A DNA stretch of 64,000 bases from Streptomyces fradiae (lineage in GTDB: Bacteria > Actinomycetota > Actinomycetes > Streptomycetales > Streptomycetaceae), in NCBI RefSeq assembly GCF_041270065.1, contig NZ_CP065958.1, forward strand, positions 7,812,001-7,876,000, given 5' to 3'. Position 1 is the stretch's first letter, and every line of letters begins with the position of its first letter. The notes under the pieces were generated by a model, which had not been told where the DNA came from, searched no databases, and saw nothing but the letters and a program-made list of their open reading frames with translations. This document shows, piece by piece, positions 43,625 to 53,324 of this stretch. The position numbers and the translations under genes are program-made.

Positions 43625-44431
43625 ATGCCCCAGAACCACCCCACTGTCGGCACCGACAGCATCGCCGCCGCCGCTGCCCGGCTCCGCGCGGCCGCCGCCA
43701 CCGGCACCCCCGCCGCCCCCGTACGCGACCTCATCGGCCGCGACGACGTCCGCGCCGCCTACGCCGTGCAGCGGCTGCTCACCGCCGAGCGGATCGCGTC
43801 CGGCGCCACCGTCACCGGCCGCAAGATCGGCCTGACCTCCGCCGCCGTGCAGCAGCAGCTCGGCGTCGACCAGCCCGACTTCGGCTTCCTCTTCGACGAC
43901 ATGGCGCACGCCGACGGCTCGGTCGTGCCGTCCGACGCCGTCCTTCAGCCGCGGGTCGAGGCCGAGATCGCCTTCGTCCTCGGCGCCGACCTCGCCGAGG
44001 GACCGCTCGACGCCGCCCAGGTGCGCGCGGCCGTCGACCACGCCGTCGCCGCCATCGAGATCTGCGGCAGCCGGGTGGCCGACTGGGACATCAGCTTCGG
44101 CGACACGGTCGCCGACAACGCCTCGGCCGGTGCCTACGTCCTCGGCACGCGGCGCGTCCCGCTGACCGCCTTCGACCCCGTCGCCGCCGAGATGACCCTG
44201 ACGATCGACGGCGAGACCGTCTCCACCGGCAACGGCGCCGCCTGCCTCGGCGACCCCGTCGACGCCGTCGTCTGGCTCGCCCGCCAGGCCCGCGACCTGG
44301 GCGAACCCCTGCGCGCCGGCCAGGTCGTCCTCTCCGGCGCCCTCGGCCCGATGCGTCCCGTCACGCCGGGCGCCGCCGTCCGCGCCACCGTCACCGGCCT
44401 CGGCACGGTGTCGGTCACCTTCTCCGCGTAA
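43625..44431 (+). CDS. mhpD: 2-Keto-4-pentenoate hydratase (MhpD-like)
   Basis: 268 residues of the hydratase/decarboxylase FAH-related fold. [30 protein letters not shown], the metal-binding [14 protein letters not shown] (E-x-E), [12 protein letters not shown] and [17 protein letters not shown] are all family marks. It adds water to 2-hydroxypenta-2,4-dienoate, giving 4-hydroxy-2-oxovalerate for the aldolase. Start ATG 43625 is preferred over an in-frame GTG at 43574, which lies within the operator. Confidence 0.9.
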   Translation: MPQNHPTVGTDSIAAAAARLRAAAATGTPAAPVRDLIGRDDVRAAYAVQRLLTAERIASGATVTGRKIGLTSAAVQQQLGVDQPDFGFLFDDMAHADGSVVPSDAVLQPRVEAEIAFVLGADLAEGPLDAAQVRAAVDHAVAAIEICGSRVADWDISFGDTVADNASAGAYVLGTRRVPLTAFDPVAAEMTLTIDGETVSTGNGAACLGDPVDAVVWLARQARDLGEPLRAGQVVLSGALGPMRPVTPGAAVRATVTGLGTVSVTFSA

Positions 44432-44439
44432 GGAACGAG

Positions 44440-45411
44440 ATGAGCAGCACCCGCAGGACCAAGGTCGCCGTCATCGGATCGGGCAACATCGGCACCGACC
44501 TGATGATCAAGATCATGCGCACCGCGCAGCACCTCGAGATGGGGGTCATGGTCGGCATCGACCCCGCCTCCGACGGCCTCGCCCGCGCCGCCCGCCTCGG
44601 CTTCGAGACCACCGCCGAAGGCGTCGACGGCCTCCTCAAGTCGCCGCAGATCGACGACATCGGCCTCGTCTTCGACGCCACCTCCGCCGGCGCGCACCGG
44701 TACAACGACGCCAAGCTGCGCCCGCTGGGCATCAGGGTGATCGACCTGACGCCGGCCGCGATCGGGCCGTACGTCGTCCCGGCGGTCAACCTGGACGAGC
44801 ACCTCGACGCGCCGAACGTCAACATGGTCACCTGCGGCGGTCAGGCCACCATCCCCGTCGTGGCCGCGATCAGCCGGGTCGTCCCGGTGGCGTACGCCGA
44901 GATCGTCGCCTCGATCGCCTCGAAGTCGGCCGGCCCCGGCACCCGGGCCAACATCGACGAGTTCACCGAGACCACCTCCTCGGCGATCGTGCGGGTCGGC
45001 GGCGCCGAGCGCGGCAAGGCGATCATCATCCTCAACCCGGCCGAACCGCCCCTGATGATGCGCGACACGGTCTTCGCCCTGGCCACCCTGCCCGCCGGTG
45101 AGGACGGCGAGACCGCGAAGGCGCAGATCACCGCGTCGGTACGGAAGATGGTCGCCGAGGTCTCGGCGTACGTCCCCGGCTACCGCATGGTCCAGGACGT
45201 CCAGATCACCGAGATCCCGGCCGACCAGCCGGTCGAGACGCTGCTCGCGGAGGGCGCGACCACCCGGCCCACCCACCAGGTCTCCGTCTTCCTCAGGGTC
45301 GAGGGCGCGGGCATGTACCTCCCGGCGTACGCCGGAAACCTCGACATCATGACCTCGGCCGCGGTGCGGATGGCCGAGCAGATCGCCGCCGCGAAGGAGG
45401 CCGCGAAGTGA
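44440..45411 (+). CDS. mhpF: Acetaldehyde dehydrogenase (acylating), MhpF/DmpF-like
   Basis: 323 residues. The NAD site [18 protein letters not shown] opens the protein, and the catalytic cysteine is in [14 protein letters not shown]. The late [17 protein letters not shown] segment ([14 protein letters not shown]) and [11 protein letters not shown] fit the family. It converts acetaldehyde, NAD+ and CoA to acetyl-CoA and works as a channelled complex with the aldolase, whose gene overlaps its stop (GTGA). RBS AAGGAACGAG precedes ATG 44440. Confidence 0.94.
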   Translation: MSSTRRTKVAVIGSGNIGTDLMIKIMRTAQHLEMGVMVGIDPASDGLARAARLGFETTAEGVDGLLKSPQIDDIGLVFDATSAGAHRYNDAKLRPLGIRVIDLTPAAIGPYVVPAVNLDEHLDAPNVNMVTCGGQATIPVVAAISRVVPVAYAEIVASIASKSAGPGTRANIDEFTETTSSAIVRVGGAERGKAIIILNPAEPPLMMRDTVFALATLPAGEDGETAKAQITASVRKMVAEVSAYVPGYRMVQDVQITEIPADQPVETLLAEGATTRPTHQVSVFLRVEGAGMYLPAYAGNLDIMTSAAVRMAEQIAAAKEAAK

Positions 45412-46418
45412 ACACCCCGATCTTCGTCCAGGACGTCACGCTCCGGGACGGCATGCACGCCGTCCGGCACCGCATCACTCCCGACGACGTCAAGCGGATC
45501 GTCGCGGCCCTGGACGAGGCCGGTGTCGACGCGATCGAGGTCGCCCACGGTGACGGCCTCGCCGGCGGCTCGGTCAACTACGGCCCCGGCTCCCACACCG
45601 ACTGGGAGTGGATCGAGGCCGCCGCCTCCGTCCTCAGGCGCGCCCGCCTCACCACCCTGCTGCTTCCGGGCGTGGGCACGGTGGACGAGTTGAGGCACGC
45701 CTACGACCTCGGCGTCCGCTCGGTGCGCGTGGCCACCCACTGCACCGAGGCCGACATCTCCGCGCAGCACATCGCCGCCGCCCGCGAGCTCGGCATGGAC
45801 GTCTCCGGCTTCCTGATGCTCTCCCACATGGCCGAGCCCGAACAGCTCGCGCGGCAGGCGAAGTCGATGGAGTCGTACGGCGCCCAGTGCGTGTACGTCA
45901 CCGACTCCGGCGGCCGCCTCACGATGAACGACGTCGCCGCCCGGGTCCGCGCCTACCGCGACCTCCTCGACCCGGACACCGAGATCGGCATCCACGCCCA
46001 CGAGAACCTCTCGCTCTCCGTCGCCAACTCGGTCGTCGCCGTCGAGAACGGCGTCCGCCGCGTCGACGCCTCCCTCGCCGGCCACGGCGCCGGCGCCGGC
46101 AACTGCCCCCTCGAGGCCTTCATCGCCGTCGCCGACCTCTCGGGCTTCCGGCACGGCTGCGACCTGTTCAAGCTGCAGGACGCCGCCGACGACCTCGTCC
46201 GCCCCCTCCAGGACCGCCCCGTCCGCGTCGACCGCGAAACCCTCACCCTCGGCTACGCCGGCGTCTACTCCAGCTTCCTCCGCCACGCGGAGACCGCCGC
46301 CCGCCGCTACGACGTCGACGTCCGCGCCATCCTGCTGGAATGCGGCCGCCGCCGCCTGGTCGGCGGCCAGGAGGACATGATCCTGGACATCGCCCTGGGC
46401 CTGACGGCGGCCCACTGA
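45408..46418 (+). CDS. mhpE: 4-Hydroxy-2-oxovalerate aldolase (MhpE/DmpG-like)
   Basis: 336 residues, HMGL-type TIM barrel. [16 protein letters not shown] carries the metal-binding aspartate, and [15 protein letters not shown] carries the H-x-H metal ligands; a C-terminal communication domain follows (about 280-336). It cleaves 4-hydroxy-2-oxovalerate to pyruvate and acetaldehyde, passing the latter to MhpF. GTG start overlaps the mhpF stop by 4 nt. Confidence 0.94.
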   Translation: MNTPIFVQDVTLRDGMHAVRHRITPDDVKRIVAALDEAGVDAIEVAHGDGLAGGSVNYGPGSHTDWEWIEAAASVLRRARLTTLLLPGVGTVDELRHAYDLGVRSVRVATHCTEADISAQHIAAARELGMDVSGFLMLSHMAEPEQLARQAKSMESYGAQCVYVTDSGGRLTMNDVAARVRAYRDLLDPDTEIGIHAHENLSLSVANSVVAVENGVRRVDASLAGHGAGAGNCPLEAFIAVADLSGFRHGCDLFKLQDAADDLVRPLQDRPVRVDRETLTLGYAGVYSSFLRHAETAARRYDVDVRAILLECGRRRLVGGQEDMILDIALGLTAAH

Positions 46419-46429
46419 CCCGTCCGTCC

Positions 46430-46447
46430 CCCGGCACGCGTGCCGGG
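46430..46447 (+). terminator. 18-bp perfect palindrome after mhpE
   Basis: CCCGGCACGCGTGCCGGG can fold as a 7-bp stem with a CGCG loop 12 nt after the aldolase stop. It is weaker than the other terminators of the island. Confidence 0.45.
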
Positions 46448-46570
46448 CCGAAGAGACGATCCAGCCTTGCCTCTCGGCCCGGCCGCAGCCCGACCCCTGG
46501 TGGCGGCGCCGCCTGAGCCCGCCCGACCTCCAGTAGCCGGCACGGGGGCGACAACGTACGGCTGGTCGTC

Positions 46571-48328
46571 CTAGAAGGGTTCGGCCGCCCGAAGAACCGC
46601 CTGCGGCAGGTACGGCGACTCGACCCGGATGGCCCAGCCGCGGCGCCGCGCGTGGCAGGCCAGGGCGAGGATGTCGAGGTTGACCGAGGCGTCCGGATCG
46701 TCGGCGCGGTCGGCGACCCGGTAATGGTCGCGGTGGGCCTCGAGCGCGTCGGCCAGGGCCAGGTTGAAGCTCTCCTCGTCGCCCTCCACGAGCTGCGAAA
46801 GCAGCACGGCCGGCGGCATGGCGAACCCCCAGTCCTTCGCCTTCTCCGCCTGATCCAGCGCCCGTTGCGCGGCCGCCTCCGGATCCGTGCCCTTCAGATA
46901 CGCGTGGAGGGCTTCGCGGTACGCGGTGAAGGCCGAGCCGTCCGGGCGGGCGAAGGCGGGGCCGGTGAGAACCAGCGGGGCGAGATCCTCGCGTACACCG
47001 GTGATGAGGGCGAGGGCCGTGGCCGTCTGCCAGTTGCCCGCGCCGGCGTCCTCGCCCCGCTTCGCCTCGTACCGCAGCGTCCGGCCGCCGACGGTCACCT
47101 CGACCTCGGTGCCCGGCTCCGCGAGGGCGATGCGGAACAGGGCCGCCCCCGTCTGGGAGGCCACCCGGAGGTGCGCGAGCCGGGCGTCCGTGACGCCCTC
47201 CGGGGTCCCCGCATGCCATTTGAACAGGCGCTCCTGATCGCCCATCACGCTGCTGAGCAGCCAGACGGCGAGGGGCTCTCCCGCATCGGGGGTGAACGCC
47301 TGCTGGACGTGCTGCTCGTACACGACCTCGAGCCGCGGATTCACCGTCCACGCACACCCCGGCCGCTCCACCACCAGCGGGCCCTCCGCGAGCGCGGCGA
47401 CCGCGTCCGGCCGCCGGTCCCTGCCGAACCCGGCGACCCGCGGGCCCCGGGACTCGAAGCCGGTGACCAGCGCGTGCGGCAGGTAGTCGGTGTGGACGGC
47501 CGGAGTCCAGCCCAGGCTCCGGTACGCGAGCGCGGCCAGGGCGATGGGCACGAGGGGGAGCAGGCTGCTCGGCCGGGCCGACACGCCGTGCACGCTGCTG
47601 TGCCGGACCAGGAGATCGGCCAGCGCGGCGTCGAAGGCGCCCCGGTCCTCGGCGGCCAGGGCGCGCACGGTGCGCAGCGCCGCGCTGTTCGACTGCTCCA
47701 GGAGGGGCTCGCCGGTCTCCACCGCGCGGGCCCGGACGCGGTCGAGCGCCGCGTCGACGGCGGCGAGCTTGGCCTGCGCGCTCGGCGGGTACTCCTCGTC
47801 GTCGCCGGTGTCGTCCAGGAACACGGCCGTCAGCGCGGTGGCGAGCTCACCGAGCGGCGTGCCCTGCACCCGCTCGGCGAACTTCTGCCGGGCGAAGTGG
47901 AAGGCCTCGCCGTGCCACGTGGCCTTGTCCCTGAGGACCGCCAGACACAGCGCGTCGATCCAGTCGCCGGGCGTCACGCTCTCCGGGGGAGCGTCCTCAC
48001 CCGGGTCGTAGCTCATCCCGAAGTTCACGTAGTCCAGGAAGATCTGGAAGCTGCAGTGCGGGTGGTACGCCGCGTAGGCGACCGCGCCGGCCGCGGCCTC
48101 CGAGGCGTCCTTGAGGGCGGCCTTCGCCTCCGGGGTGTCCAGGTCGGGCGTCTCGACGGACAGCGCGCCGAGGTACTCGAGGAACTCCTCGGCGATCGAC
48201 TGCCATTCGTAGGTGGCCATCCGGCCGCCCCGGGACATGGACCGCACCTGGCCCCCGATCCGGTTCGTGAAGTCCTCGCGCGCCGCCGACACGACGGCCC
48301 CGCCCACCTGGTGACGCTCTATCCGCAC
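46571..48328 (-). CDS. Immunity 49 (Imm49) family protein, orphan
   Basis: 585 residues, large, mostly helical and cytosolic. The core (AVDAALDRVRARAVETGEPLLEQSNSAALRTVRALAAEDRGAFDAALADLLVRH, LLPLVPIALAALAYRSLGW, VHTDYLPHALVTG) is what I recognise as Imm49, a family found beside polymorphic toxins in Streptomyces. No toxin, secretion or nuclease gene lies next to it, so it may be an orphan immunity protein. It is longer than a single Imm49 domain. The start is GTG 48328, with AGGAG 8 nt upstream. Confidence 0.72.
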   Translation of the reverse strand: MRIERHQVGGAVVSAAREDFTNRIGGQVRSMSRGGRMATYEWQSIAEEFLEYLGALSVETPDLDTPEAKAALKDASEAAAGAVAYAAYHPHCSFQIFLDYVNFGMSYDPGEDAPPESVTPGDWIDALCLAVLRDKATWHGEAFHFARQKFAERVQGTPLGELATALTAVFLDDTGDDEEYPPSAQAKLAAVDAALDRVRARAVETGEPLLEQSNSAALRTVRALAAEDRGAFDAALADLLVRHSSVHGVSARPSSLLPLVPIALAALAYRSLGWTPAVHTDYLPHALVTGFESRGPRVAGFGRDRRPDAVAALAEGPLVVERPGCAWTVNPRLEVVYEQHVQQAFTPDAGEPLAVWLLSSVMGDQERLFKWHAGTPEGVTDARLAHLRVASQTGAALFRIALAEPGTEVEVTVGGRTLRYEAKRGEDAGAGNWQTATALALITGVREDLAPLVLTGPAFARPDGSAFTAYREALHAYLKGTDPEAAAQRALDQAEKAKDWGFAMPPAVLLSQLVEGDEESFNLALADALEAHRDHYRVADRADDPDASVNLDILALACHARRRGWAIRVESPYLPQAVLRAAEPF

Positions 48329-48392
48329 TGCCCCGCTCCTTGATCGACTCTCGGGCACAGCCTAGACGCGGGGTCCGACAGCCCGGCCACCG

Positions 48393-48842
48393 TCAGGGCA
48401 GCGGGCGGTCGTCGACCACGTTCTTCATCACGAGCGTGGACGTCAGGCGCTGGACACCGGGCAGCCGGGCGAGCTGCCGGTCGTACAGCTGCTGGAAGGC
48501 CGGGAGGTCGGTGGTGGCGACCCGCAGGAGGTAGTCGGGTTCGCCGAAAAGCCGCTGGGCCTGCAGCACGTGGGGGATGGCGGCGACGGCCTCCTCGAAG
48601 GCGGTGACGGTGTCGGGGTCCTCCCAGCGCAGGGTGACGAAGACGAGCGTCTCGAAGTTCAGGCCGACGGCGCTCGGGTCCACCACGGCGCGGTAGCCGC
48701 GGATGGCGCCCTCGCGTTCCAGGTCGCGCAGCCGGCGGTGGCAGGGCGACACGCTGAGCTGCACACGGGCGGCCAGTTCGGTGACCGTGAGGCGGCCGTC
48801 GAGCTGCAGCTCGGTAAGAATCTTCCGGTCCAGGGCATCCAT
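48393..48842 (-). CDS. Lrp/AsnC-family regulator
   Basis: 149 residues. The N-terminal helix-turn-helix contains LDRKILTELQLDGRLTVTELAARVQLSVSPCHRRLRDLEREGAIRGYRAVVD. The C-terminal RAM domain contains GEPDYLLRVATTDLPAFQQLYDRQL and the end RLTSTLVMKNVV. It is divergent from an RhtB-type amino-acid exporter, the standard pairing in which amino acids signal export. ATG 48842. Confidence 0.93.
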   Translation of the reverse strand: MDALDRKILTELQLDGRLTVTELAARVQLSVSPCHRRLRDLEREGAIRGYRAVVDPSAVGLNFETLVFVTLRWEDPDTVTAFEEAVAAIPHVLQAQRLFGEPDYLLRVATTDLPAFQQLYDRQLARLPGVQRLTSTLVMKNVVDDRPLP

Positions 48843-48962
48843 GGAGAAGATTCTCCCCCGAATCCCGCGATCATGGGGTAAGAACGCAAACACTTTCGGG
48901 CATATCCGCCCTAGCCTTCCCACGCACAGCAAGAAGAGTGAGAAGGAACCGAGGGAACCATC

Positions 48963-49592
48963 GTGGACACGACGACACTGGCGGCCTTTTTGGCAGTGGA
49001 CCTGCTGCTGGTGTTCACCCCGGGCGCGGACTGGGCCTACGCGATCTCCGCGGGCCTGCGGGACCGCTCGGTCGTCCCCGCCGTCGCCGGCCTGATCGTC
49101 GGGCACACGGCGTACGCGCTGATGGCGGTCGCCGGCCTGGCGGTGATCGTGGCGAACTCGCCGAACGTGCTCACGGCGCTGACCGTCGCCGGCGCCGGCT
49201 ACCTGCTGTGGCTGGGCTGGGGCGTGTTCCGGCAGCCCGCCACGCCGGCGGCCGCCGGGGCAGGGGGCCAAGGGGCGGCGGGGGTCTCCCGGCTGCGGAC
49301 CGTGATCAAGGGCGCCGGGACCAGCGGCCTGAACCCCAAGGCGCTGCTGCTGTACTTCTCCCTGTTCCCGCAGTTCATCGACCCGGCCACGGGCTGGCCG
49401 GTCACCGCGCAGACCGGACTCCTGAGCACCGTGCACCTGACGGTGTGCGCCGTCGTCTACCTCGCCGTCGGCGTGCTCGCCCGCACGGTGCTCACGACCC
49501 GGCCCTCGGCAGCCCGGGCGGTCTCCCGGGTCTCCGGCGCCATGATGATCGCCATCGGCGCGCTCCTGCTGGCGGAACGCCTGATCGCCTGA
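48963..49592 (+). CDS. LysE/RhtB-family amino-acid exporter
   Basis: 209 residues with about six membrane spans. The N-terminal FLAVDLLLVFTPGADWAYAISAGLRDR has the LysE-family PG signature, and GAGYLLWLGWGVFR and GLNPKALLLYFSLFPQFIDP are typical. It exports amino acids or their derivatives. GTG 48963. It is under likely control of the divergent Lrp-type protein. Confidence 0.92.
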   Translation: MDTTTLAAFLAVDLLLVFTPGADWAYAISAGLRDRSVVPAVAGLIVGHTAYALMAVAGLAVIVANSPNVLTALTVAGAGYLLWLGWGVFRQPATPAAAGAGGQGAAGVSRLRTVIKGAGTSGLNPKALLLYFSLFPQFIDPATGWPVTAQTGLLSTVHLTVCAVVYLAVGVLARTVLTTRPSAARAVSRVSGAMMIAIGALLLAERLIA

Positions 49593-49635
49593 CGGCGCCT
49601 GATGCCCTGATGGCGCCGGGTGATCGCCGGCTGTC

Positions 49636-49666
49636 GGCGCCGGGGCGCGGGACCCGCCCCGGCGCC
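49636..49666. terminator. Bidirectional terminator, 12-bp stem
   Basis: GGCGCCGGGGCG (49636-49647) and its inverse (49655-49666) with a 7-nt loop, between convergent genes. Confidence 0.75.
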
Positions 49667-49672
49667 CGGGGC

Positions 49673-50800
49673 TCAGCTCAGGGTCTTGAGCGCGGCCGCG
49701 TCGTACGGCTTCAGCTCGTCACTCCGCCCCGCCAGGACCTTGGCCGCCCACTCCGGGTCCTGGAGCAGGGCGCGGCCGACGGCAACCATGTCGAACTCGT
49801 CGCGCTCCATGCGGTCGAGGAGGTTGTCGAGGCTGCCGAGCTCCGCGCCCTCGCCCGCGAAGGCGCGGATGAAGTCGCCGTCGAGGCCGACCGAACCGAC
49901 CGTGATCGTCGGCCGACCGGTGAGCTTCTTGGTCCAGCCGGCCAGGTTCAGGTCCGAGCCCTCGAACTCCGGGAGCCAGTAGCGGCGCGTCGAGGCGTGG
50001 AAGGCGTCGACGCCGGCCGCGGCGAGCGGGGCCAGGATCGCCTCAAGGTCCTGCGGGGTCTCGGCGAGCCGCGCGTCGTACGCCTCCTGCTTCCACTGCG
50101 AGTAGCGGAAGATCACCGGGAAGTCGGGGGAGATGGCCGCGCGGACCGCGGCGACGATCTCGGCCCCGAACTTCGTACGGGCCACGGAGTCGCCGCCGTA
50201 CGCGTCGGTGCGGCGGTTCGTCCGCTCCCACAGGAACTGGTCGACGAGGTAGCCGTGGGCGCCGTGCAGCTCGACGCCGTCGAAGCCGATGCGCTCGGCG
50301 GCCGCGGCGGCCTCGGCGAAGGCGCCGATGACGTCGTCCAGGTCGCTCTGGGTCATCGCCTTGCCCGTGCCCTCGGTGCCGTCGACGCGGATACCGGAGG
50401 GGCCCACGGCGGGGGCGTCGGCGTACGGCGCCTGGCCCTGCTGGCGCACCATGCCGATGTGCCACAGCTGCGGCACGATCGTGCCGCCCGCCTCGTGCAC
50501 GGCCGCGGCGACCTTCGCCCACCCCGCCAGCTGCTCCTCGCCGTGGAACCGCGGCACCCGGTCGCTCTGCCCGGCGGACTCGTGGCCGACGTAGGTGCCC
50601 TCGGTGACGATCAGGCCCACGCCGGCGGCGGCGCGGCGGGCGTAGTACGACTGCACGTCCTCACCGGGAACGCCGCCGGGGGAGAACATGCGCGTCATCG
50701 GCGCCATCGCGATGCGGTTCGGGACGGTCAGGCCGTTCAGCGCGATGGGCCGGGAAAGGATCTCGGCGGCGCGGGAGGCGGGGGACGCGGTGACGGTCAC
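49673..50800 (-). CDS. NADH:flavin oxidoreductase (old yellow enzyme family)
   Basis: 375 residues, FMN TIM barrel. PNRIAMAPMTRMFSP, GLIVTEGTYVGHES, QLWHIGMV, then the substrate-binding GFDGVELHGAHGYLVDQFLWERTNRRTDAYGG with its H-x2-H, and a late MVAVGRALLQDPEW are all family marks. It reduces activated C=C bonds (enones, nitro compounds). The start is GTG 50800, because AGGAG sits 7 nt upstream; ATG 50815 is the alternative. It is divergent from a MarR regulator. Confidence 0.93.
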   Translation of the reverse strand: MTVTASPASRAAEILSRPIALNGLTVPNRIAMAPMTRMFSPGGVPGEDVQSYYARRAAAGVGLIVTEGTYVGHESAGQSDRVPRFHGEEQLAGWAKVAAAVHEAGGTIVPQLWHIGMVRQQGQAPYADAPAVGPSGIRVDGTEGTGKAMTQSDLDDVIGAFAEAAAAAERIGFDGVELHGAHGYLVDQFLWERTNRRTDAYGGDSVARTKFGAEIVAAVRAAISPDFPVIFRYSQWKQEAYDARLAETPQDLEAILAPLAAAGVDAFHASTRRYWLPEFEGSDLNLAGWTKKLTGRPTITVGSVGLDGDFIRAFAGEGAELGSLDNLLDRMERDEFDMVAVGRALLQDPEWAAKVLAGRSDELKPYDAAALKTLS

Positions 50801-50847
50801 GGGGACGCTCCTCATGGCTACTGCTTGACAACCTTGATGCTTGAGAA

Positions 50848-50867
50848 CTTCATGCAACGAAATGAAG
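50848..50867. promoter_or_regulatory. MarR operator candidate
   Basis: CTTCAT (50848-50853) and ATGAAG (50862-50867) form a 6-bp dyad with an 8-bp spacer, flanked by further ACCTT/AAGGT symmetry, in the AT-rich divergent gap. Confidence 0.5.
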
Positions 50868-50917
50868 GTAGAGGTAGATATTTGAGGTAGTCAAGTTTCT
50901 CGCGGTAGAGTGGCCCC

Positions 50918-51367
50918 ATGACAGAAGCTCCCCGCACCGACACGCCCCGCGCCGACACCGCCCGGCTCATGGAGCTGCTCTCGGTGTCGCTCGGCGTCTA
51001 CTACGGCGACTTCACCGTCGCGGCGGCGAGCGAGAACCTCACGGCGAGCCAGGGCAAGGCGCTCACCGTGCTGCGCCGGGGACCCGCCGCGATGCGCGCC
51101 CTGGCCGAGACCATGACCTGCGACGCCTCCAACATGACCGGCATCATCGACCGGCTGGAGAAGCGCGGCCTCGTCCGCCGCGAGGCCGACGCATCCGACC
51201 GGCGCGTCAAGAACGTCATCCTCACGCCCGAGGGCGAGCGCGTCACCGACGCGATCCGCGCGAAGATGCACACCACGCACGACGGCCTGGCCCGGCTCGA
51301 CGACACCGACCGGGACACCCTGTACACCTTGCTGGAGCGCGTCTTCGTGTCCGGACCCGCCGTCTGA
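50918..51367 (+). CDS. MarR-family transcriptional regulator
   Basis: 149 residues. LTASQGKALTVLRRGPAAMRALAETMTCDASNMTGIIDRLEKRGLVRREADASDRRVKNVILTPEGERV is a standard MarR winged helix. C69 in MTCDAS is in the recognition helix region and might sense electrophiles, which would suit control of the divergent old yellow enzyme (inference). ATG 50918. Confidence 0.93.
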   Translation: MTEAPRTDTPRADTARLMELLSVSLGVYYGDFTVAAASENLTASQGKALTVLRRGPAAMRALAETMTCDASNMTGIIDRLEKRGLVRREADASDRRVKNVILTPEGERVTDAIRAKMHTTHDGLARLDDTDRDTLYTLLERVFVSGPAV

Positions 51368-51489
51368 CCCACCGTGCCGGCCGCCTCCCGCGTGCGGCCT
51401 CCTTCCGCGTGCGGGGGCGGCACGCTGCGGATAGCGTCGGCCGCGGCCTTGGACGCCATTTCCTAGGGAGAGAAGGGAAGGCGGTCGCG

Positions 51490-51984
51490 GTGTCGCGGGA
51501 TCGTCGCTTGATCTTGAGTCCGCCGTCCACGGTGTGGAACCTGCTGTCCGACGGCTTTCGCTACGGGGAATGGGTCTCGGGTACGCAGCAGGTCATGGCG
51601 GTGGACCCGCACTGGCCCGACGTGGGCGCCCGCCTCCGCGTCCGCGTGGGCGTCGGCCCGCTCACCCTCGACGACACCTGTGTCGTCCGCATCTGCGAGC
51701 CCGGGCGCCGACTGGAACTGGAGGCGAAGGCAGATCCCTTCGGCGCCGCCCGCATCGCCATGAATCTGGTGCCCTGGGGCGAGCACACCCTCTTCCTCCT
51801 CGAATGGCATCCCCTGCGGGGCCCCGGCACCCGGATCCACGGGCTCCCCGTCGACTACCTCGTCTCTATCCGCAACGGCATGATGCTGACCAAGCTCGCC
51901 CGGATCGCGGTCCGCGAGCAGCAGAGCCACGAACAGCAGGGCCGCGATCCGGCCGGAGTCCCGGCCGGGACCGCCGGCCGGTGA
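51490..51984 (+). CDS. SRPBCC-fold (START-like) protein
   Basis: 164 residues. LSPPSTVWNLLSDGFRYGEWVSGTQQVMAVD at the N-terminus, then the beta-strands and the C-terminal VSIRNGMMLTKLARIA helix form a polyketide-cyclase/dehydrase-like helix-grip fold. It probably binds a hydrophobic ligand. GTG 51490 has AAGGGAAGG upstream. It converges on the aminotransferase gene with 4 nt between. Function unknown. Confidence 0.75.
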   Translation: MSRDRRLILSPPSTVWNLLSDGFRYGEWVSGTQQVMAVDPHWPDVGARLRVRVGVGPLTLDDTCVVRICEPGRRLELEAKADPFGAARIAMNLVPWGEHTLFLLEWHPLRGPGTRIHGLPVDYLVSIRNGMMLTKLARIAVREQQSHEQQGRDPAGVPAGTAGR

Positions 51985-51988
51985 CACC

Positions 51989-53188
51989 TCAGAGGAACGA
52001 GGAGAGCCCGTCGAGGAACCGGTCCACGTCGTCGGCGGTGCTGTACGGCGCGAGGCCGGCCCGGAGCGCGGGGTCCTCCAGCTTCAGCGCGGTGAAGGGT
52101 TCGTACGCGTAGAACGATCCGGCCGGGGCCACGACGCCCCGCCCGGCCAGATGCACCTGGGCCTCACGGGCGTCGCGGCCCTCGAACGACATCAGCAGGG
52201 TCGGCGTACGGTCGGCCGCCTTCGAGTGCACGGTGACGGCGTCGCCCAGGGACTGCAGGCCCTCCTCGAGCCTGGTGCGCAGCGCCAGCTCGTGCCGGTG
52301 CAGGGAGTCCAGTGACTGCGCGAGCCGCTCGCGGCGCGAGACCGCCGAGCCCGGGTCGAGAGCGGCGAGGAAGTCCACCGCCGCGGTGGCCCCCGCCAGG
52401 ATCTCGTAGGGCAGCGTGCCGAACTCGAAACGCTCCGGCACGGTGTCGGGCGACGGCAGGAGCTTGTCCGGGCGGAGGGTCTCCAGGACTTCCGCCCGGC
52501 CGGCGAGCACACCGCAGTGCGGTCCGAGGAACTTGTACGGCGAGCAGACGAACAGGTCGGCGCCGAGGGCGGGTATGTCCACCAGGTGGTGCGCGGCGTA
52601 GTGGACTCCGTCCACGTACACCAGGGCGCCCACCTCGTGCGCCCGGTCGGCGATCCCGCGCACGGGCGGCATGGTGCCCAGCACGTTCGAGGCCGCGGAG
52701 ACCGCGACCAGCCGCGTACGGGGCGACAGCGCCCGCTCGTACGACACGAGGTCGAGCTCCGTGGTCGCCGCGTCCAGCTCGATCCAGCGGACCGTCACCC
52801 CCGCGCGCTCGGCCGCCTGGATCCAGGGCCGCACATTGCAGTCGTGATCCAGGCGGCTGAGGACGATCTCGTCGCCGGCCCGCCAGTCCTTCGCCAGATG
52901 ACGGGAGAAGTCGTACGTGAGCTGGGTGGCGCTGCGCCCGTGGACGATGCCGCTCGCGGGCGTGCCCAGCAGGTCGGCACAGGCGGCGCGGAAGTCCGCC
53001 ACGGCGCGCTCGGCGTTGAGCTCGGACGGGCTCACGGCTCCCCGGTTGGACAGCGGGCCGGTCAGCGTCGCCGCGATGGCCTCGGCGACGGGTCGGGGCG
53101 TCTGCGTCCCGCCGGGGCCGTCGAAGAAGGCGAGGCCGCTGTCGAGGGACGGGAAGTGGGCCCGCAGGGCGGGCAGGTCGAGGGCCAT
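51989..53188 (-). CDS. Class V aminotransferase / cysteine desulfurase-like protein
   Basis: 399 residues, fold-type I PLP enzyme. FFDGPGGTQTPRPVAEAI at the N-terminus, LSRLDHDCNVRPWI, AASNVLGTMPPV, VYVDGVHYAAHHLVD (PLP aspartate and histidine) and the lysine in FVCSPYKFLGPHCGVL are the marks of the SufS-like 'cysteine desulfurase-like protein, VC1184 family'. The cysteine loop expected of true desulfurases is not evident, so a lyase or aminotransferase role is more likely. It is divergent from a LysR gene that probably regulates it. Confidence 0.85.
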   Translation of the reverse strand: MALDLPALRAHFPSLDSGLAFFDGPGGTQTPRPVAEAIAATLTGPLSNRGAVSPSELNAERAVADFRAACADLLGTPASGIVHGRSATQLTYDFSRHLAKDWRAGDEIVLSRLDHDCNVRPWIQAAERAGVTVRWIELDAATTELDLVSYERALSPRTRLVAVSAASNVLGTMPPVRGIADRAHEVGALVYVDGVHYAAHHLVDIPALGADLFVCSPYKFLGPHCGVLAGRAEVLETLRPDKLLPSPDTVPERFEFGTLPYEILAGATAAVDFLAALDPGSAVSRRERLAQSLDSLHRHELALRTRLEEGLQSLGDAVTVHSKAADRTPTLLMSFEGRDAREAQVHLAGRGVVAPAGSFYAYEPFTALKLEDPALRAGLAPYSTADDVDRFLDGLSSFL

Positions 53189-53324
53189 GGCCTCAGCTTT
53201 CGACGGAGGGGGTGCGCAGGCGGCGGCCTGGGTGGTGGGCGCGGAAGCGGTGGGTTTCCTAGACTCTGGCACCGTGCGTACGGACACGTAAAGCGATGGA
53301 TCAAGAAGGGAGAGCTCACGGTTC

